NCBI GenBank assembly: GCA_027077185.1
Contig: JALTGJ010000281.1
Span: 1 to 9,247, forward strand
Direction: 5' to 3'
From: Spirochaetales bacterium
GTDB lineage: Bacteria > Spirochaetota > Spirochaetia > B11-G9
Length of the DNA stretch: 9,247 bases
Shown: positions 6,936 through 9,247 of the stretch, piece after piece
How positions within the stretch are numbered: the stretch's first letter is position 1
How the letters are laid out: the number at the start of each line of letters is the position of its first letter
Notes under the pieces: model-generated
Told to the model about the DNA's origin: nothing
Seen by the model: the letters and a program-made list of their open reading frames with translations, nothing else
Database searches by the model: none
Translations under genes and position numbers: made by a program

Positions 6936-7697
6936 TTATAATGTTTTTTTCTCAAGTTTCCCTGCAGTCGCAAAACTAACAGCACCAACTGAAGTAAGCT
7001 TTGTATTATCCGGAATAGTTTTCCCCTGTCGTATATAGGAATTTAAACCTATTATACATTTTTTACCTATAGTTACTCCCGGAGCAATATAACAGTGTGC
7101 TCCTATCATTGTATCATCTCCAATTTTTATCGTCTGTAAAATAAGTTTGTTGTTTTCAAATATGTGGCAGCTTATATCAGCCTTCCCACCTATTATTACA
7201 TTACTCCCAATTTCAAGCAGATAAGGGTCATTCAGCATAAACGTGTTAATTTGAGAGTTTTTCCCTATTTTACAGCCAATTATTTTGAAGAAAAGCACTG
7301 AAAAGAATGTCATTGGAATTACAGGTAGAATGAGTGTAACTGCAAGGGTGTAAATCCCGGAAAAAATAAGCCATCTGAATACAGTAAAAGTTGCAACTTC
7401 ATAAGATCCGGGTTTAATACCCAGGCTTAAAATGCGGATAATAACGCTCATAATAATAAGACCGGAAATGAAAAAGAGAAACAATGATATACCAAGTATC
7501 AGGCATAAGATAAAAAGGCTTTTGTACATTATCAGGCCTTGTTCTCCCATAATTGCAGGGCCGTAATAATGTAAAGCTGTTGTAAGCAAAATTCCAGCAG
7601 GAAATAAGCTTGTTCCAAGAATTAGGCCATAGAAAGTATATGTTATAAGGGTAACAGGTATTTGTAAAAAAGATGATTCCATCAGTTTTTTAAGCAT
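6936..7697 (-). CDS. Membrane-anchored left-handed beta-helix acyltransferase-like protein
   Basis: A 253-residue protein with three hydrophobic segments (about 14-40, 58-90 and 108-138) followed by a hexapeptide-repeat left-handed beta-helix from about 141 to 230. Repeats such as CKIGKN, LEIGSN, IKIGDD, TMIGAH, VTIGKK and CIIGLN are visible. His178 and His201 lie in the helix; one could be the catalytic base used by hexapeptide acyltransferases. The layout of membrane helices leading straight into the helix recalls the C-terminal part of Pls/PosA-type peptide synthetases, here standing alone. Substrate unknown; a sugar or lipid-linked acceptor at the inner membrane is plausible. ATG 7697 overlaps the end of the symporter gene by 8 bp (ATGCTTAA), with AAGGGA about 9 nt upstream, so the two are coupled. 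Confidence 0.82.
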   Translation of the reverse strand: MLKKLMESSFLQIPVTLITYTFYGLILGTSLFPAGILLTTALHYYGPAIMGEQGLIMYKSLFILCLILGISLFLFFISGLIIMSVIIRILSLGIKPGSYEVATFTVFRWLIFSGIYTLAVTLILPVIPMTFFSVLFFKIIGCKIGKNSQINTFMLNDPYLLEIGSNVIIGGKADISCHIFENNKLILQTIKIGDDTMIGAHCYIAPGVTIGKKCIIGLNSYIRQGKTIPDNTKLTSVGAVSFATAGKLEKKTL

Positions 7698-9054
7698 CTT
7701 GTCTTTCCCTTTTATTAATTTTAATTAAAATTTCTGTATATTTTTGACTTGTTATCGGATATCTGGCCATTATTATAATTCCAGGAATAATAATGAGAAC
7801 CGGAACCAGACCAAGCAGAAATCTTATTCCCAATTCTGCAGAAGTTGTTTGTACAGTGCCTGGACTGTAATGTACCATAGTCAGCACACTGCCTATAATT
7901 AATGCAGATACTGCCTGTCCTAATTTAGAGAGGAAAGTCCATAATCCGTAGTAGATTCCTTCCCTTCGTTTACCTGTTTCAGCATAATTATTTTCTACAA
8001 CATCCGGAATAAGTGAATAGGGCATTACATAGTGAGTTGAAAGGCCAATTCCAGCCAGAATCATGTATGCTGTAAGTACTGGTACAGGTATCTTATCTGC
8101 GCTAAACGCTACAAGAATTACAGCAATTGTAAAAATACTCATACCTGTTATGTAGGAATTTTTCTTTCCAATATATTTTGATACTTTAACCCAGACAGGA
8201 ATAAAAGCCAGAGCTGTTACCAGGAGTGTAAGCATAATTAATGTTATCATTTCTTCATTCTTATATACATACTGAAAGAAATAGATAAGTGTACTCGCAA
8301 CAACTGTTACACCTGAAATGTATAATCCCCAGGGAATAAGAATTTTTTGAAATGTTTTATCAGATAATACTGACAGATATTCTTTTAAAATACCCTTATT
8401 ATAACTTTCTTTTTTTACAACTCGTTCTTTTACTGTAAAAAAGGTCAGCCATGCTGTAATAAGCATAATTATTCCAAAAATAACAGCCATACCTGTATAT
8501 CCTGTTGTTTTGGATTTAAACAATCCAATAATTGGAATTGCTGCTCCTGCAGCTATCAGTGTGCCGACTACTGCAAAGCTCATTCTGTAGCCGTTTAATA
8601 CGGTTTGCTGGTTGTAATCTTTTGTTAGATCCGGAGTTAGTGCTCCATAGGGAATATTAACAATCGTGTAAGATGTTGTCATTAGAAAGTAGATTACCGT
8701 TACCCAAATAAAAAGACCTTTCTGGCTGCTTATCCATTCAGGTTTGCTGAACATTAAAATAAAAAAGAAAACTAAAGGAATGGAACCAAAAAAAATATAG
8801 GGACGCCTTCTTCCCCATTTTGAACTTGTATGATCCGAAAGATAGCCCATTAGAGGATCACTGAAGGCATCTATTATTCTCCCAATCATCATTGCTATTC
8901 CCATTAGTCCGGCAGCTAAACCCAGGGTATCAGTTAAAAATATTGTCAGATGGAATGAGAGGGTCGTGAAAAAGAGGTTCCCCCCTATATCACATACTCC
9001 GAAACCAATTTTTGTTTTAAGTGTTAGATTATTGCTGCGTATACTATTTTCCAA
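7690..9054 (-). CDS. GPH-family glycoside/uronide:cation symporter (MelB/XynP-like, MFS)
   Basis: A 454-residue inner membrane carrier with about 12 hydrophobic segments, the usual size for the glycoside-pentoside-hexuronide:cation family. Diagnostic features are Asp62 and Asp66 in RIIDAFSDPLMG, aligned with the cation-binding Asp55/Asp59 of MelB; the following loop SDHTSSKWGRRRPY; Asp22 in CDIGGN; and NIPYGALTPDLT at 133-144. MelB has Asp where this protein has Asn133, as seen in xyloside- and glucuronide-type members. It probably imports an oligosaccharide or uronide with Na+ or H+. The start is TTG at 9054, chosen because AAAGGA lies 7 nt upstream and no early in-frame ATG exists. It heads an operon with the acyltransferase-like gene. 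Confidence 0.93.
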   Translation of the reverse strand: MENSIRSNNLTLKTKIGFGVCDIGGNLFFTTLSFHLTIFLTDTLGLAAGLMGIAMMIGRIIDAFSDPLMGYLSDHTSSKWGRRRPYIFFGSIPLVFFFILMFSKPEWISSQKGLFIWVTVIYFLMTTSYTIVNIPYGALTPDLTKDYNQQTVLNGYRMSFAVVGTLIAAGAAIPIIGLFKSKTTGYTGMAVIFGIIMLITAWLTFFTVKERVVKKESYNKGILKEYLSVLSDKTFQKILIPWGLYISGVTVVASTLIYFFQYVYKNEEMITLIMLTLLVTALAFIPVWVKVSKYIGKKNSYITGMSIFTIAVILVAFSADKIPVPVLTAYMILAGIGLSTHYVMPYSLIPDVVENNYAETGKRREGIYYGLWTFLSKLGQAVSALIIGSVLTMVHYSPGTVQTTSAELGIRFLLGLVPVLIIIPGIIIMARYPITSQKYTEILIKINKRERQDA

Positions 9055-9061
9055 TTATTTA

Positions 9062-9067
9062 TCCTTT
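9062..9067 (-). promoter_or_regulatory. Shine-Dalgarno AAAGGA supporting the TTG start of the symporter
   Basis: AAAGGA on the minus strand lies seven bases before TTG 9054. This spacing is optimal and decides an otherwise uncertain non-ATG start. Confidence 0.75.
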
Positions 9068-9084
9068 TGTCCCAAATTTATTTA

Positions 9085-9113
9085 ATTATTTACTGTAAAC
9101 CGATATTTTACAA
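9085..9113 (-). promoter_or_regulatory. Putative symporter promoter
   Basis: On the minus strand TTGTAA (9113-9108), exactly 17 bp, then AATAAT (9090-9085). Matches are 4/6 and 5/6 to the sigma-70-type consensus. Predicted transcription start is near 9078, leaving a leader of about 24 nt that holds the ribosome site. The region is AT-rich, so chance matches are likely. Confidence 0.4.
9089..9100. promoter_or_regulatory. Candidate operator palindrome between -35 and -10
   Basis: TTTAC-T-GTAAA (9089-9099) is a perfect 11-base palindrome lying in the spacer of the predicted promoter and touching its -10. This is where a repressor would block the polymerase. TTTAC/GTAAA half-sites recur at 9107-9111, 9200-9204 and 9224-9228. 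Confidence 0.4.
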
Positions 9114-9154
9114 ATCATTTTTTGTTTATAAAATTATTTTAATATTGATTTATT

Positions 9155-9189
9155 CGCCCTTTTTGTCGAATAGGTAGACATAAAGGGCG
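9155..9189. repeat. Strong inverted repeat (hairpin) upstream of the symporter
   Basis: CGCCCTTTTTGTC (9155-9167) pairs with GACATAAAGGGCG (9177-9189) at 12 of 13 positions around a 9-nt loop. On the plus strand T5 follows after eight bases. On the minus strand no T-run follows. It may be a terminator of a gene outside the window, or an operator. Confidence 0.55.
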
Positions 9190-9199
9190 TAGAGCTGTT

Positions 9200-9228
9200 T
9201 TTACAAATTAAAATAAATTATTTGTAAA
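9200..9228. repeat. Inverted repeat TTTACAAAT / ATTTGTAAA
   Basis: Perfect 9-bp arms at 9200-9208 and 9220-9228, separated by 11 AT-rich bases. The same 9-mer occurs in direct orientation at 9107-9115, overlapping the predicted -35 of the symporter promoter. Confidence 0.5.
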
Positions 9229-9247
9229 CTAACTATTGTGGGATATA

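Overview
The window is a compact bacterial segment of moderate to low GC with ordinary bacterial Shine-Dalgarno signals and several non-ATG starts. The gene mix (GH4 glycosidase, a cation:sugar symporter of the GPH type, a pair of short MutS-like ATPases, and a class of enolase with intact active site) would fit a saccharolytic anaerobe. My best guess is a spirochaete, with a clostridial-type Firmicute as the alternative. That assignment is an inference from protein flavour only; there is no rRNA or other taxonomic marker here.

Layout. Left arm, minus strand, read from high to low coordinates: enolase (eno, 2368-3645), an intergenic 73-nt imperfect palindrome, a YihY/BrkB-family membrane protein with a C-terminal extension, and, 9 nt further, a GH4 glycosidase cut off by the window edge. 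The Shine-Dalgarno of the GH4 gene overlaps the yihY stop codon. Centre, plus strand: two MutS-like ATPase genes (3830-5365 and 5362-6882) overlapping by ATGA. They are preceded by a 7-codon leader ORF that itself overlaps the first MutS-like start by ATGA. Right arm, minus strand: a GPH-family sugar symporter (TTG start at 9054) followed, with an 8-bp overlap, by a membrane-anchored left-handed beta-helix acyltransferase-like protein (6936-7697). The last 193 bases hold the symporter promoter region, with a palindrome between -35 and -10, a strong hairpin, and an inverted repeat that repeats one half-site.

How the parts fit. eno and the MutS-like operon are divergent and appear to share a promoter region in which the two -10 boxes overlap. 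The symporter and the GH4 enzyme sit at opposite ends and could act on the same oligosaccharide or uronide, but nothing links them directly. The most interesting part is the MutS-like pair. Both proteins lack the mismatch-reading N-terminal domain and both have Asn for the Walker B Asp. Only the second keeps the His of the H-loop, so an asymmetric two-subunit ATPase is a reasonable hypothesis. The second gene also carries a G9 tract in which a one-base loss or gain creates an early stop before the ATPase domain, making it a candidate contingency locus.

No tRNA, rRNA, CRISPR array, insertion sequence or phage gene was found. No gene-free stretch exceeds 300 bases.
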